From NCBI GenBank assembly GCA_038496675.1, contig CM076649.1:20751422-20815421 (forward strand): a DNA stretch of 64,000 nt. Reading direction: 5' to 3'. The notes beneath the pieces were generated by a model. It had not been told where the DNA came from, made no database searches, and saw only the letters and a list, made by a program, of their open reading frames with translations. The translations under genes and the position numbers were made by a program. Below are positions 12,201 to 22,878 of this stretch, piece after piece (position 1 is the first letter of the stretch; each line of letters opens with the position of its first letter). Origin of the DNA: Rachycentron canadum. Lineage: Eukaryota; Chordata; Actinopteri; Carangiformes; Rachycentridae.

Positions 12201-14233
12201 ACATTTAAGTTGTGGGTCGTAAAAACCAAATGAGCTGAAAGACATTAAAATGCTCCTCTGCGCTGGGAGAAGCTGCTGGTGTCGGGTGATAATTCGCTGT
12301 GGCTTTGGAACTGCGCGTGACACTGGGCAGCAAACCTGTAAAAGCTACAGCGCCACCAGTGGGACAGTTTCAGAGCTGAGCTCACGTCTGTTGCTTTGGA
12401 ACCATGTGTCCAATTTGTAACCACTGTTCAACAATGACATCAATTTATCCTGTAACAGATTTCCCATCACATTTTATTTTAGGTAGCCAAGTCCCTGGAA
12501 AATATTGGCACAGAAGAAGCCTCCCAAAAGTTGATGTCGCAAACAAATTGAAAATAGTTAATAGTTAATAGCGAGGTCATATCTCTTGAAAACTAAACTT
12601 CGTACATGGAGGCCATTATGAGGCAGCCTAGGAAATCCGGTGTCCTTTGACCTGTCGGGGTCGATGCAATAGGACAACTTTAATTTTACTTCATAACTAT
12701 TGCTGCATTTGCCTTAAAATAGGAGACGCAGATGTTCCTCGGAGAAGGACGGAGCCTGACAAACTTTATCTCTTGACTTTCTGATTTGCCAAAGCATTCA
12801 TCCATCGGAGCCAATGTTAGCTGTGAGTGCTTTCAACCATGGCATTGACACCAGGACATCAGGTTTCTATGGCAATTCTGACTTGGCCCACATCGCTGCT
12901 TGTGGCCATATTTTTTATTTGTTGTTAGAATAACAATGTTGATCAGAGCAGCTTTAAATGGCAGCCTGATAATATTCCCAATTGAAGCTGAACAGGTTTT
13001 CAGCTGTGAAAGTATGGGATAGTTTTTAGCTGACATGAAGAACAACCGGAGCCTCTCACTTCTGAGGCAGATTAAGAATCACCAACACTCAAATACATGG
13101 ACTGAAACAAAAAAGGACAGATGGTGAAAAAAGTGATTTCAGCTTCCTTGAGTGGAATGTGATAAGGACACTGCCACTTCTCCGTGCCAGCGTCCCGCTG
13201 TGTAAGAACTCATGACTGTCTACTGACTCCTGCTTCCAGATGATAAAAACTGACACAGCAGCACACGAGGCCTCTTAGAATAGCTCTTTGTGAACTAAAC
13301 AAGAAATACATTCCAATACCAAATTACTTTTATAGAACGGAAGTGAGATTGCTTAAACCCACAGTTAGTCATCCACCAAACCAATGTTGTTGTTTTTTTT
13401 TAAGAAGCAAAAGATGAGCTCAGTCGCATTATTGCTTTGCATGAGAAAATGTCATGATGATGCACATCCTTTCCTTAGGTTCTGGGAACGTTATGTTTTC
13501 CACATTTTCCGCACAAAGACCCCCGGCCTGGTGGGTCCCAGTCTGAGAGAGATAACTGGACAAAGGTGCACAAAGGATAACAGATGCGTCAATAATCAAA
13601 AAATTGTTCTGGACACGATATCGCAGCACGTAGCCCAGTCAGTGGCATGAAGCTGGAGATACAGGGTGAGTTTTAACCATCCCATTGCCAATGGTTCCCT
13701 CAGAACATCCTTCAAATTAAAAGCACACACAGAGCAAAGCAAGGGTGCAGAGGGTTTGAAAAAAACAAGCATCTTTTGATTGAGATATAATTTAAGATCA
13801 GATCAGAGTAATAAAAACCAAAATGTCCACATGTGCAAAGAAAACCTAAATCTCTAGCCTAACGTCCCAATTACGTGTTTCTGAGCAGAGGGTTGACAGT
13901 CTCACCTCTAAAGGCTTATGCGTTAATGAGGCTCATAAAGTTTCAGTCTTAGCCCTCTCAGGTTACAGCCTACAGTAGAGGAGGTCAGAGAGGCTGAGTG
14001 TAGAAATAGGTGGTAGCTGACACTGCAAGTTAAAAGTGAAATCCAAGCAGGTGGTCTACAAGAACATTCCTCCGGACGAGCAGTGGACACAACAGAGTAA
14101 CACACAACACAAGTCCACACAAAATGAAGTTGTATGATCATTATAAATCACTTAAAACAAAATACGAGCTGTGATGGAAACAATCATTTCAATAATAAAG
14201 TTGTGGTAATGGAGCAGCTGTAGCACTCACCAT
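2378..14233 (-). CDS. cass4: Cas scaffolding protein family member 4 (cass4), whole gene span, 7 coding exons
   Basis: Cas-family docking protein that acts at focal adhesions and links FAK/Src-type kinases to Crk-type adaptors. Joined exons 14231-14233, 6665-7081, 5952-6035, 5721-5828, 3280-4578, 3069-3152 and 2378-2794 give about 803 aa, close to the human CASS4 length. Seen in order: SH3 domain (about residues 2-62, with ALYDN, GWW and GLAPANR); a substrate region with nine YxxP motifs (YQIP, YKVP, YDVP, YAVP, YDIP, YDVP, YDIP, YDKP, YATP); a Ser-rich tract followed by a helical bundle (about 440-600); an NDYVEL motif at about 632, in the place of the family YDYVHL Src-binding site; and a C-terminal FAT-like helical domain ending ISLDL. 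All introns are phase 0. The choice of CASS4 over BCAR1, NEDD9 or EFS rests mainly on the adjacent, co-oriented cstf1, as in human. The first exon is the weakest part of the model. Confidence 0.9.
2906..3005. repeat. (ATT)n microsatellite
   Basis: About 100 bases of near-perfect ATT repeat inside the 274-nt intron between cass4 exons 6 and 7. It produces a spurious poly-isoleucine reading frame on the minus strand. Confidence 0.97.
3069..3152 (-). CDS. cass4: cass4 exon 6: short charged linker
   Basis: 28 codons between TTCCACAG and CAA|GTGAGT, rich in Lys, Gln and Glu (TKNDFEKQQEKMQ). Phase 0 at both ends. It sits 64 nt from a long ATT microsatellite in the following intron. Confidence 0.82.
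3280..4578 (-). CDS. cass4: cass4 exon 5: substrate domain, Ser-rich region and helical bundle
   Basis: 433 codons between TGTGCACAG and CAG|GTAGAT. It starts VYAVPPPLP and carries YAVP, YDIP, YDVP, YDIP, YDKP and YATP, then a polyserine stretch, then a Leu-rich helical region of about 160 residues. It ends in DNDYVELQ, the counterpart of the Src-family docking motif. Typical of the single large exon in Cas genes. Confidence 0.93.
4830..5312 (+). repeat. dispersed repeat family A, near-complete (copy 2)
   Basis: Runs from AGTTTGTAATTTGTCTGTC and the GAAACCAGAAGAAACCA block through GAACATCATGTTGTATTGAA to CCACTTTTATAAACAGTCTA. It is split near 4971-5024 by an ACT/AAT microsatellite. It lies in the cass4 intron between exons 4 and 5. 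Confidence 0.85.
4971..5024. repeat. (ACT)n(AAT)n compound microsatellite
   Basis: Five ACT units followed by AAT units inside family A copy 2, within a cass4 intron. Confidence 0.95.
5721..5828 (-). CDS. cass4: cass4 exon 4: linker in the substrate domain
   Basis: 36 codons between TATTTTCAG and TAT|GTAAGT. It encodes a basic, Ser/Thr-containing linker (ASTTPKHVPRKHSLITLSEL at its start). Phase 0 at both ends. Confidence 0.85.
5952..6035 (-). CDS. cass4: cass4 exon 3: YDVP motif
   Basis: 28 codons between CTACAG and ACT|GTGAGC, encoding a segment with GEVYDVPVQ, one substrate-domain motif. Phase 0 at both ends and in frame with both neighbours. Confidence 0.88.
6665..7081 (-). CDS. cass4: cass4 exon 2: SH3 domain and first YxxP motifs
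   Basis: 139 codons between acceptor TTCTTTTAG and donor AAG|GTACAA. It encodes the whole SH3 domain (STLAKALYDN through GLAPANRLQLL), then YQIP and YKVP. Phase 0 at both ends. Confidence 0.93.
8080..8490 (-). repeat. dispersed repeat family A, inverted (copy 3)
   Basis: Reverse-complement copy: starts at the CTTAAACCTT..TCTCTCTAATGACCATC end next to a poly-A run (8076-8093) and reads back through CTCAGTCTCTAGTTTCAAGT to the GTTTCAAACAAACCAAGATG end. Confidence 0.85.
8752..8898. mobile_element. short MITE-like element with inverted ends
   Basis: The left end carries CCAAAAGTATATGGACA and the right end GTCCACATACTTTTG, an imperfect inverted pair about 100 bases apart. This layout is common among small non-autonomous DNA transposons of fish. 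No coding capacity. Confidence 0.6.
9203..9239. repeat. (AC)n microsatellite
   Basis: Uninterrupted AC dinucleotide run of about 37 bases. Confidence 0.97.
14231..14233 (-). CDS. cass4: cass4 candidate exon 1: start codon only
   Basis: An ATG preceded by AACAAAC (A at -3) is followed at once by a consensus donor, GTGAGT (14230-14225). The phase-0 junction to the next exon would give Met-Ser-Thr-Leu-Ala-Lys-Ala-Leu-Tyr, a normal Cas N terminus just ahead of SH3. This requires a 7.1-kb first intron; a long first intron is usual in Cas genes. The exon extends rightward as 5' UTR for an unknown distance. Another first exon cannot be excluded. Confidence 0.5.
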
Positions 14234-15546
14234 GTTTGTTAGGAGGTTTAGTTTCCACAGAGAAATACGGCTCCGTCCTCAGTGACTCATCTCCACTGTG
14301 AGTGTGTCTTGGGGATTTACTCCTCATGTGTGTTTCACAGGCATATTGTCTGAGCTGTCAGAGAGGCAGACTGTTTTACACCCTGGGCGGGGAGACCGAG
14401 CTGCATGTCATTGACAGAGCTACTTTCCCGCAACCTCATTGGCCAGAGAATAACCCCCCTCCCCACCTCCCTCTCCGCAGCTGCCCCCACCCCACTGATA
14501 TTTTTTGTTCTTCTCGCTCTCTTTCCCCTCCATCTTTCTGGTAAAGGAGAAGTATAACACCAAGTGCATCACTACTTACTTTTCCAACTGACATGGAATT
14601 TTTGTCACCATGTTTTGTTTTGCTTCCTCTTTTCTTCTGTCCTCCTCATGAGTGACATGTATTAAGACGGTTCAGGTGGGGGGAAATACAAGAACAAATT
14701 CTTCTGGGTTTTCTCGTTGTTGTCTGGGCAACACAGGCGGCAGCGTCTGGGAGAGTTAGGTTGGGGGGGTTGGGGAATGCAGAGGGGGTGATGGGGCAGG
14801 GTGAACTTCCAGTCAGGAGGAAATCAGAAGCTTTGATAAGTTGTTTTGTCTCTGTTTCTTCTTTGGAGGCCCTCATTAAAAAAAAGAAAAACTAAAACTA
14901 ATCCCACAGGTTTGGATTTATTGGTTTTCAGTGAAACGGTTTTATTTAGTCCACATACAGAAACGTGTAGCAGCAGTAACTACATACAGTGCCTGTGGCA
15001 GTATGTGTTGTGGCATTTGAGCTCCCTGGAGGCTGCACACCTTTTGCAGCAACAACTGTGATCTCAAAATATCTACAGGATGTTACCATCAGTGGTTGGC
15101 TGCGTTATTTCTGAGAGAGACTTCTCATCAAATTCATGAAAGAGGCGTCTTTCTTTTAATTGTTTAATAAAAATCTGAATTACAACAAAGGACACTGCTC
15201 AAGTATAAAAGTGGAAAAGACAACAACTCAACTCTGCTTTAAATGATGACACAACAGAAATCTGAGACGTTTCCAAGCAGTTAAAGGTTTTTTCAGAGTT
15301 CAGTCAGACAAAAGCGTATCACTCACGTGTGTATCAAGTGTGGCAGTCAGAGATGACAAATATCATTTCAATGGAAGTCAAACATCTGCATCTATCTGAA
15401 GCTAATGAGGTTCAGAAGTCTTGTTGTAGAATTAGCTCAAGTACAACCTGTGTATATATGTATGTACTCTACAGGCACATGACTTGTTTTAAGACGCACT
15501 CAAACAATTGTGAGCCTGCTCTTCAAGATGGTGCAATGAAAACTGT
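14234..15546. other. intergenic gap between cstf1 3' end and cass4 5' end
   Basis: Should contain the cass4 promoter and 5' UTR, since cstf1 lies upstream in the same orientation. No clear TATA box, CpG cluster or coding exon was recognised. Confidence 0.45.
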
Positions 15547-15552
15547 TTTATT
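15547..15552 (-). promoter_or_regulatory. candidate cstf1 polyadenylation signal
   Basis: TTTATT on the plus strand (AATAAA on the gene strand) about 166 nt past the cstf1 stop codon, a normal 3'-UTR distance. Confidence 0.5.
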
Positions 15553-15717
15553 AAGTTCTATTAGGTTCCACAATTTCACTGCAGTTTCAAAGGAACTGAA
15601 AATAAAAAAAAAAACAGCACAGATCACAGGAGAAGGTGATGCAGTCAGTGAAGTCGTGTAGTCTTGCAGAACAGTCCAGTATTCTGACAGAGTGGAAACA
15701 TGGGACCAGGGTGTGAC

Positions 15718-15977
15718 TCAGTCTGTGGTGGTGCGGCGGTACCAGAAGCGGGCCCTGAAGTCGTCACTACAGGTCATGAAGCCGGGATTTGTGGGCGAGT
15801 GGACGATGCAGCGGACAATGTTGTTGTGTCCCAGAGACAGCAGGTTTTTCCTCTCGGCCGTGCGAGAGTCCCAGCAGCACAGGCTGATGGTGCGCTCATC
15901 CGGGAGCAGCACATAGTCCTCCGTGTGGTTGAACACGCCCTGTGTACGGTGCATCTGACGGCCGCTCAATCCTGCGC
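15718..15977 (-). CDS. cstf1: cstf1 coding exon 5 with stop
   Basis: After acceptor GATGTCATAG. Joins as GAGLSGRQ and runs through the final WD repeats to FWYRRTTTD and TGA at 15718-15720. Confidence 0.96.
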
Positions 15978-18900
15978 CTATGACATCAGACAGACAACAT
16001 GTCAGCTCTGTGACACAACTGAAATCAAATCAAACTTTCCATTCACGCACCACACGTTTCCCGTGATGAGTTTTTTTTACAGTGTTCTTGATTTCAGACC
16101 CGAACCTTAACTAACCATCCACCTACATACATTCCCCCCACGTTTTTAAACATAAAGCAGATGACCCCTTTTTCACCACCAGTCCAGTTTTTCACTTCAC
16201 TCAGATGTTGTGTTTACATTCTTCCCTCACAAATGATCTTTGGCCGAGTACAGAGGGAAATGTAACCAAACTGACTCTTTTAATTTTGGAAAGCTAATAT
16301 GAAGTTACTCACCGCAATAAATTAGTGAGCGCATTAGTGTAAATTAGTGACCTGCTGCTGAAAATATTTATCAAAGGTGAAGTCTGTCCTGGCTAAAAAA
16401 TAAGAAGCTGCTCATGGAAAATGTTTAGAGAGCAAAACATCAGAATTCAGCAAAGACAGGCTCTGAATGTGGTTCCTTGTCGGGATGCAGCAGCATGTCC
16501 TCAGGGCACACTCTTGAGCAGGGCACCAAGTGTCTGCTCATGTCTATAAATAAGGCACCAATGCAGTGCAGAGCCAATGCAAAATATTGCAAAAAATATA
16601 AATAAAATAAGATCATGTTACCGTGTCCAGTTATTTCTGGTAGCTAAACCTGGGGTCTACTCAGCTTTCAGACGGCTCAGGCAGCCAGGATGGAACGTTT
16701 CTGCAGCCCAGATATCAAACTGTGAACTGGGCCGTGTCCATACAACATATCCAGGAGTTCTCACATGCCACCTTGGTTAATGTTTACACCCAGCTCTCAA
16801 CAACACAGCAACCGTGAGACTGTAGACTCTGCACTCCAGTGTTTTCTCACTGCGATGTTCAGAAATCAGACAAGACTGTCCCCACTGACTTCAAAATCCT
16901 TCTGCTGACTTATAAAGCCCTTAATGACAAAGCTCCATCTTATTTGAAAGACCTCATAGTCCCTTATTATCCTTCCAGAGCACTTCGCTCCCAGCATGCA
17001 GGTCTGTTAGTGACTCCCAGTATCTTTAAAAACAGACTGGGAGGTAGAGCCTTCAGTCATCGGGCTCCTTTACTGTGGAACCAACTCTCTCCATGGGTCA
17101 GAGAGGCAGACACTCTTACTACATTTAAGACTAGGCTTAAAACCTTCCTCTATGACAGAGCGTTTAGTTCGGGCCGGTTTAGGTAGCTCTCAACCATTTT
17201 TATACTGCTATAGGCTTAGACTGCTGGGGGACACATCAGGTTACATGGAGCTCTTTCCTCTCCTCTCCTCTCCTCTCCTCTCCTCTCTCCTCTCTCCTCT
17301 CCGCCATCCCATTATGGGTGAACACACAGCCAAAGAATTCCCAGACATTAAACTTCTCTCATATTATCACATTTACTGGCTACTGTGCAAACAGCAGTTA
17401 TGGTGGGAGTGTGGAACGAGTGAGGGAACAAACGGCAGGTTTCTCACACATATTCAGTGACAGGCACGCCGCCGATCAAACAGCTGGTTGTCATTGGAGC
17501 ACAGCAGCTGGGGTTGACATGGGTGCTGGCGGCAGCAAACAGTGGGAGCTGACACTGACACAGACAGAAATCAGTCACATAGATGTGAGACATGTCCAGT
17601 ATCAAGCTGCTGGTACAGTTTCTGTAGAAATGTTGGAATCGCTTTGCAGAAAGTAAATTGACTATAACAGTATTGATTTATCAGTAATATACAGTGATTT
17701 ACNCTCCCACACTTTAAATTATCATTTTCATTATCTGCTGCACCTTGTAGTTTGGCCTTGGTGTCTCGCTCTCTCTCTATTTGTGTTTCCACAGATCCAC
17801 CGAAGCTCCATCTCTCTCCACCAACTGGCCCCTGCATCACCCCCTTTCCCTTTTACCCCTGCTGTTAAACCGACCTGCCCTTCCCTCCCAGGAACCAGTC
17901 TACCACCCATTACTCCCATTAAGCTGCCTGACTCTCCCTGCCTTCCCTCCCACCAGAAACTGCCTTCATTAACTCCTGACACCATTTCCATCTGTGTATA
18001 TTCTGTATTGTTACCTGTTTTCTTGTCTGTATACAACATCTATTGCACGTCTGCCCGTCCTGGGTGAGGGATCCCTCCTCTGTTTCTCACCATGAGGTTT
18101 CTCTTTTTTTCCCTGTTAAAAGGGTTTTGTTTTGAGTTTTTCCTCAGTCGATGTGAGGGTCTAAGGGCAGAGGATGTTGTTATGATGCTATGTAAAGAAC
18201 TTTGAGACAAACTGTTTGTAAAAATGGGCTATACAAATAAAATTGCCTTGCCTTGCCACTTTCACTCTACCACAGGACCCTGGACTTGCTGTATGCATTA
18301 TGTTAAGATCCTCTAGATTTGACTTCACACACATTTGATTTATCATTATTACTATTTAAAGTATACATATTATACATATATACTATTTAAATTACTTCTT
18401 ATCGCCACGGTGCGTCCCTTCAGGAATCAGTTGAATCTGATGTAGATGTAAACTGTTTTAATTAAAAAGCCGAGACACTGGAGTACAGAGCCAACAGCAC
18501 TGCAACGTGTCACTGGCCTCCATTTCTAGCTAAGGATGGGTACTGAAACTTGGGATTAAACTGGTCCTGGGGCTAAAACTTTAAAGACTGTACTATAGAT
18601 AACTAGACTAACTAACTAAATAGATACTACTAATACTATAATATTAACCCTATAGATATTGATGTGAGTTCTGGTCTCTGTGGTGATGGGACCCTGAGTA
18701 TGAAGTGGCAGCCAGATAAACCCCCACTTTGAAGCTAGTATGGTTTTGCAGAAAACCACTGGAATTATGACCAATAAGGTGCTGCACTGCATGAGACATG
18801 TCACTGCTTCATCCTTCGTGTTTCTTGATAAGAGCGTCTGAACACTCTTACACACTATGTGGATTGTTGTTGGTGGTAGTTTGATTTGCACATCATCAGT

Positions 18901-19542
18901 GTTGCAGAGCTGGTCATTATTATCATTATTATTATTGGCAGTTCTTATAGTTGGAGAAGGAGGGAAAAGGAGGAAGTAGAAGAGAAGATGCAAGAGAAGG
19001 AGAAATGGAGCCTATTAAAACCACCTTACTGTGGTCCCCACAAGCACTAAACCCCATCACATGATTCATTCACTCATAATAATTCATGTCAATAATTCAT
19101 TCATATGAGTAACGTGTGCCCCCACACTTTCGTACCTGTAAGTCTAACCTGTCTAACCACTGCACCTGGGTTTAATTTCAGTCTGAGCTTGTTCCTGCAT
19201 CTTGTCTTCTGATTCCCCCTCACTGTACCTATCAAACGGACCAACCTAACTTTAAATCATCTGTGAAAGCATCTTTCATTACATTATTAGATTAGAAACA
19301 TTTTTAATGAATAATGAACAGTGATCACAGAGTGAACCTTTTAGTTAGATCACAAAGCTTCATTTGGTCATCACCAGTTCTCATTACGAGACAAATGATA
19401 AAAAATTTAGATTATTGTGTATAAAAGTTCTCTCCAGGAACTTATTTCAACAGCTCATTCACTGATTAAGACTTTGTCTATGAGTCATTCTCAGGAATGG
19501 CAACAGAGAGGAAAGATGTCTGTCTGTCACTGACTGTGTCTG

Positions 19543-19582
<40 letters not shown>

Positions 19583-22500
19583 ACACAGCTGATCCTGTTC
19601 TAAGTGACAATAATGGAGAGAAGTTGAAGTCTTTGGCATCCAAGAGCAGAAAAACAAGTGAGAGTCCGTCACATACAGACAAAGAAGAACAGTTTTCAAC
19701 TGACAAGCTGGTAGTTAATCCATTGTTGTGACAGGTGTGTTTAGTAAGTGAGCAGCCTGGAGCCCACACAGAGCTAACCAACTTACACCAACATGGGTTA
19801 ATGATGAAAACAGTTACATCACTCGGTTCAACATGACATCTTTGTCTTTTTGCCTCAATAGTGACAGGAAACGTGCACCTTCGTACACAAATGTCTCCGT
19901 CACTGCAAGACTAGACAACAGCCCTGAGGACATAACATCATAAACTCTTCTCTGGCTCTTTTATCAGAAACACTGCCAATGCTGCAACACTCACATTCCA
20001 GCTAATGTGGTCAGTGTAACTGACTCAACTGTTATTTTGTAACGTGGTATGAAATTATTAGACATTGTCATTGTTCTGACGTCAAAAGGTCAATGTATGC
20101 TCTGGATTATGTTGAATGTCTAGACTTAAACATTTACATAGTCAATGTTGTATCAACCGTTTATGTTGGTCCATCTGGTATTTAGTACTTCACTTCATGC
20201 TGATTACTACTTACTACTTGTGTACAGAGAGATTACATATCTGCTTTTTTAAACAAATTTTAAGTTTCTTATCTTAAATTCACAATTTTTTTAAAATAAA
20301 TTCAAAGTTTTTATCATTTTCTCTCTTTTTCTTTTTTAAATACACCAATCAATAGTCTTATTTTTTTTGTTTATTTGCTAAGGATCTATAACACAGACGG
20401 AACATTTGAGTTTGAACATCGAGTGTCCATGTTCTCCAGTTTCCTCCCACAGTCCGAACACATGCACCTTAGGTTATTGGTTATTGGTGACTGTAGTGAG
20501 TGGTGAATAGTTGTTTGTCTCTATATGTCTAGACTAGACATATAGAGACAAGACTGGACACCTGTCCAGAGTGTACCCCACCCTCTGCTAATGGATGGAT
20601 GGGTGGATCTATAACACTGGAAACACAGTGAACGCATCATGTGTGTGTCATGGCTGCAGAAAGTCATGGTTTTCATTTGGGTGCCCATTTGCCGTTGTGT
20701 GAGCAGGTGACATCATTCCAGCAGTATCACACAAAACTGATACTTTCTACCATTGTGTCTGTGTCCAGGCTGAATCTGATATATGTGACAGACATTAATG
20801 AAATTAATTGACAATGAAGAGCAATAGAACATTCAGGTATCCTGCAAACTCGATGTAAACAGATAGAGCTGACAGCCGCAGACACAGAGCGTGTTTTTAT
20901 GCAGCAGATCAGCAACGGTCACTCCACACATCGAGTGTGTCTCTGGCAAAAAATTGCAAAAAATATTCCATTCGCTTATTGAATGTCATTTATAATTTCA
21001 TCCTCCCAAAAGGGAAAAACATCCCCAAACTTAATTTTCGTGAAAAACTCATCATCAAAAAGGTTTCGGTTTTTTGCTGTGAGTGTAACATTTTCAAGCT
21101 ATTCTGTATTCACTTCTTTAACTGAAATAAAAAATCTGAATATATTTAAGTAATATTTTTTCTTGAATGTCATTCTTTTTAATTGTTGTAAGTTGTTACA
21201 AGTTGCATGAGATACTTGATGGGTGGGTGTTCATCACAGACAAAGTCTTAATCAGAAACAGAGTTGGTGGGATCAAATGTGAACGCACTTTTATGAAATC
21301 TATTGTCTCTTCTTCTCCAGTAATAAAGCAAAGCCAATATTAATGGAGCTTATCAATTTTTAGACTTTAAAAGTTAACCCTGGGGCCTGCATAATACCAG
21401 GCTTCTGTACCCATCCCTAGGTTTTGTAAAACAAAAGGCATTTTTACCTGTGTACTTGACCAGTGTCCGGCCTGTTGAGATCTCCCACAGTTTGACGACA
21501 GAGTCTTTGCCACTGGACAGAATGTATTTGGAGTTCTTGGAGAAGACGGCAGAGCAGACCTCTGCGCCATCATGGGCCTTCTCAAAGGTGGTCACACAGC
21601 GGTTGGAGACACCATCCCATAGCTTGATGTTTCCATCCTTGCTGCAGGTGACATAGCTGTTGGCAGTGGGATTGTAGCTGACGCCGCTGATGGTGTCTGT
21701 GTGCTGGTCCAGAGGGTTGCAAGACACAAAGCACTGGAAGGTGTTGACATCATAGAGGCGGAGGGTGGGGTGCTGCGTTCCCACCAGCAGAAAGTCACCT
21801 GATGGGTGGAAGGAGATTGAACGCAGCATTTCTGCTTCCTATAGGAAAAATGAAGACAGTTTAGGATTGACACATTGTTATATTAAAAGCAAAGAAATGT
21901 ATTGAATGCCACAAGCAAAAATGACTTGTAAGAATAGTTTGCTGGTTAAGAAATTTTAAATGTTCTCACTTTACTGAGCAACTTCTATGGAATGTCTACA
22001 CATACATCCGAACATTTTTATTTGACAACATTTGACAAATGATCAAATTAATAAAAATTCTGACCTGTATATATTTAAATGCTCTTTTTGCAGAGGGCTT
22101 TGAGTAGTCAAACAGCTTGAGGGTGTAATCTCTTGAACCAGAAGCTAGAATCTGTTCAGTCGGATGGAAGGCAAGACAGGTGACTTCGTCGACGTGGTCG
22201 TACAGAGTCCGAATCACAGGATGATTCTCCATGTTCTGCTGTGCTGTCTCATTCATCATCACCTGACAGAAGCGAAGGCAGAGTAAACATGAGCCTGCTG
22301 ACTTCAAAGCCTCCAGTGTAACTATATTCTGAAACCTGCCTCACCTCAATGGGCATGGCACTCTTGGCCAGCATGCGCTCAGTATCTAGGATCTTAATGG
22401 AGGCATCAGCAGAGCCGGTGGCAATCAGCTGGCCATCACGACTGTACGTGGCGACACGGCATGGACCCTTATGAGATGTAACATAGCAAGTCTCGTACTC

Positions 22501-22878
22501 TGATGCCTCTGGAGACATGGTCTGGACATCGGCATCAAATTCCAGATCAATACCCACTCCAGGTGCCACTGTATCTGACCGCCCGATGGCATACTGGACT
22601 GCGCTGTCATCATTCTCCATCCCTGGAGGAGTTTGGAAGATGTATACTTAGCACCACCAACAGTCACACACACAGCACAAAATGAACCCACGGAGAAAAT
22701 AAGACTTACCTATCTTTGCCAGCTGCATCAGCTGCTCAGAGGGGGACACTACACTCTGTGGTTTGACCTCACTGATGAGGCTGTTGGCGACGTTGGTGTA
22801 TCCATCATAGAGGAGCTGGCTTATGATGAGCTTGTACAGGTGCTGTCGGTCCTTCAAAGTTGGTTTGGGACGATACAT
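15718..22878 (-). CDS. cstf1: cleavage stimulation factor subunit 1 (CstF-50), whole gene span, 5 coding exons
   Basis: Nuclear WD40 protein of the CstF complex (with CstF-64 and CstF-77), which binds the downstream GU-rich element and helps cleave pre-mRNA for polyadenylation. Exons 22710-22878, 22345-22622, 22065-22262, 21448-21838 and 15718-15977 sum to 1296 nt, i.e. 431 aa, the same length as the human protein. The N-terminal dimerisation region (MYRPKPTLKDRQHLYKLIIS) is followed by WD repeats with visible GSRDYTLKLFD, CSKDGNIKLWD, SGKDSVVKLWE and CSDDFRARFWY ends. Phases are consistent at every junction (1, 0, 0, 1). No truncation or frameshift was seen. The last intron is 5.5 kb and holds a LINE; the other introns are 86 to 279 nt. 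Confidence 0.97.
16839..17302 (+). mobile_element. L2/CR1-like LINE, 3' end of the reverse-transcriptase ORF
   Basis: Frame encoding DFKILLLTYKALNDKAPSYL, then SRALRSQHAGLL and RAFSHRAPLLWNQLSP, the typical end of fish L2-clade ORFs, closing at a stop at 17184-17186. Followed by the element's 3' UTR with a CTCCT-rich tract (17256-17302). Only the last part of the ORF is present, as expected for a 5'-truncated insertion. Confidence 0.8.
17256..17302 (+). repeat. (TCCTC)n simple repeat
   Basis: Pyrimidine-rich repeat inside the LINE 3' UTR. Confidence 0.9.
17760..18262 (+). mobile_element. L2/CR1-like LINE 3' UTR and tail
   Basis: Contains GAGGGATCCCTCCTCTGTTT, GATGTGAGGGTCTAAGGGC and a terminal GGCTATACAAATAAAATTGC with short CCTTG tandem units, matching the usual 3' tail of fish L2 LINEs. 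Same orientation as 16839-17302, so probably the same insertion with foreign or diverged sequence between. Confidence 0.7.
19535..19582. repeat. (TG)n microsatellite
   Basis: TG run with one TTTG interruption. Confidence 0.95.
20428..20610 (+). mobile_element. SINE-like repeat, 3' part
   Basis: Contains TTTCCTCCCACAGTCCGAA, TTGGTGACTG and CACCTGTCCAGAGTGTACCC, ending in ATGGATGGATGG, the usual order in the fish repeat whose head is seen at 1551-1770. A palindrome (20515-20551) interrupts it. Confidence 0.65.
21448..21838 (-). CDS. cstf1: cstf1 coding exon 4
   Basis: Between TTCCTATAG and ACA G|GTAAAA (phase 1). Encodes three WD repeats, from EAEMLRSISFHPSGDFLLVG to the ISTGRTLVKYTG junction. 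Confidence 0.96.
22065..22262 (-). CDS. cstf1: cstf1 coding exon 3
   Basis: 66 codons between TTCTGTCAG and CAG|GTCAGA. Encodes VMMNETAQQN and the second WD repeat (LASGSRDYTLKLFDYSKP). Confidence 0.96.
22345..22622 (-). CDS. cstf1: cstf1 coding exon 2
   Basis: Between ACTCCTCCAG and GAG|GTGAGG. Contains GIDLEFDADVQTMSPEASEY and the first WD repeat (ATGSADASIKILD). Confidence 0.96.
22710..22878 (-). CDS. cstf1: cstf1 coding exon 1
   Basis: Starts at ATG (22878-22876), encodes the N-terminal dimerisation segment and ends ATA G|GTAAGT (phase 1). The 5' UTR continues to an acceptor at about 22925-22928 with tandem CAGCAG, so an upstream noncoding exon is expected. Confidence 0.96.

Larger units (their letters stand above)
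7082..14230 (-). other. cass4 intron 1 (inferred), no gene inside
   Basis: About 7 kb between candidate exon 1 and the SH3 exon. It contains an inverted family A copy (8080-8490), a short terminal-inverted-repeat element (8752-8898) and an (AC)n tract (9203-9239). No coding exon is supported. Long reading frames here lack splice context or family similarity. Confidence 0.55.
15978..21447 (-). other. cstf1 last intron, repeat-bearing
   Basis: A 5.5-kb intron with no additional cstf1 exon. Contains a LINE ORF end and tail (16839-17302 and 17760-18262), a (TG)n tract (19535-19582) and a SINE-like piece with a near-perfect palindrome (20428-20610). Confidence 0.8.
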
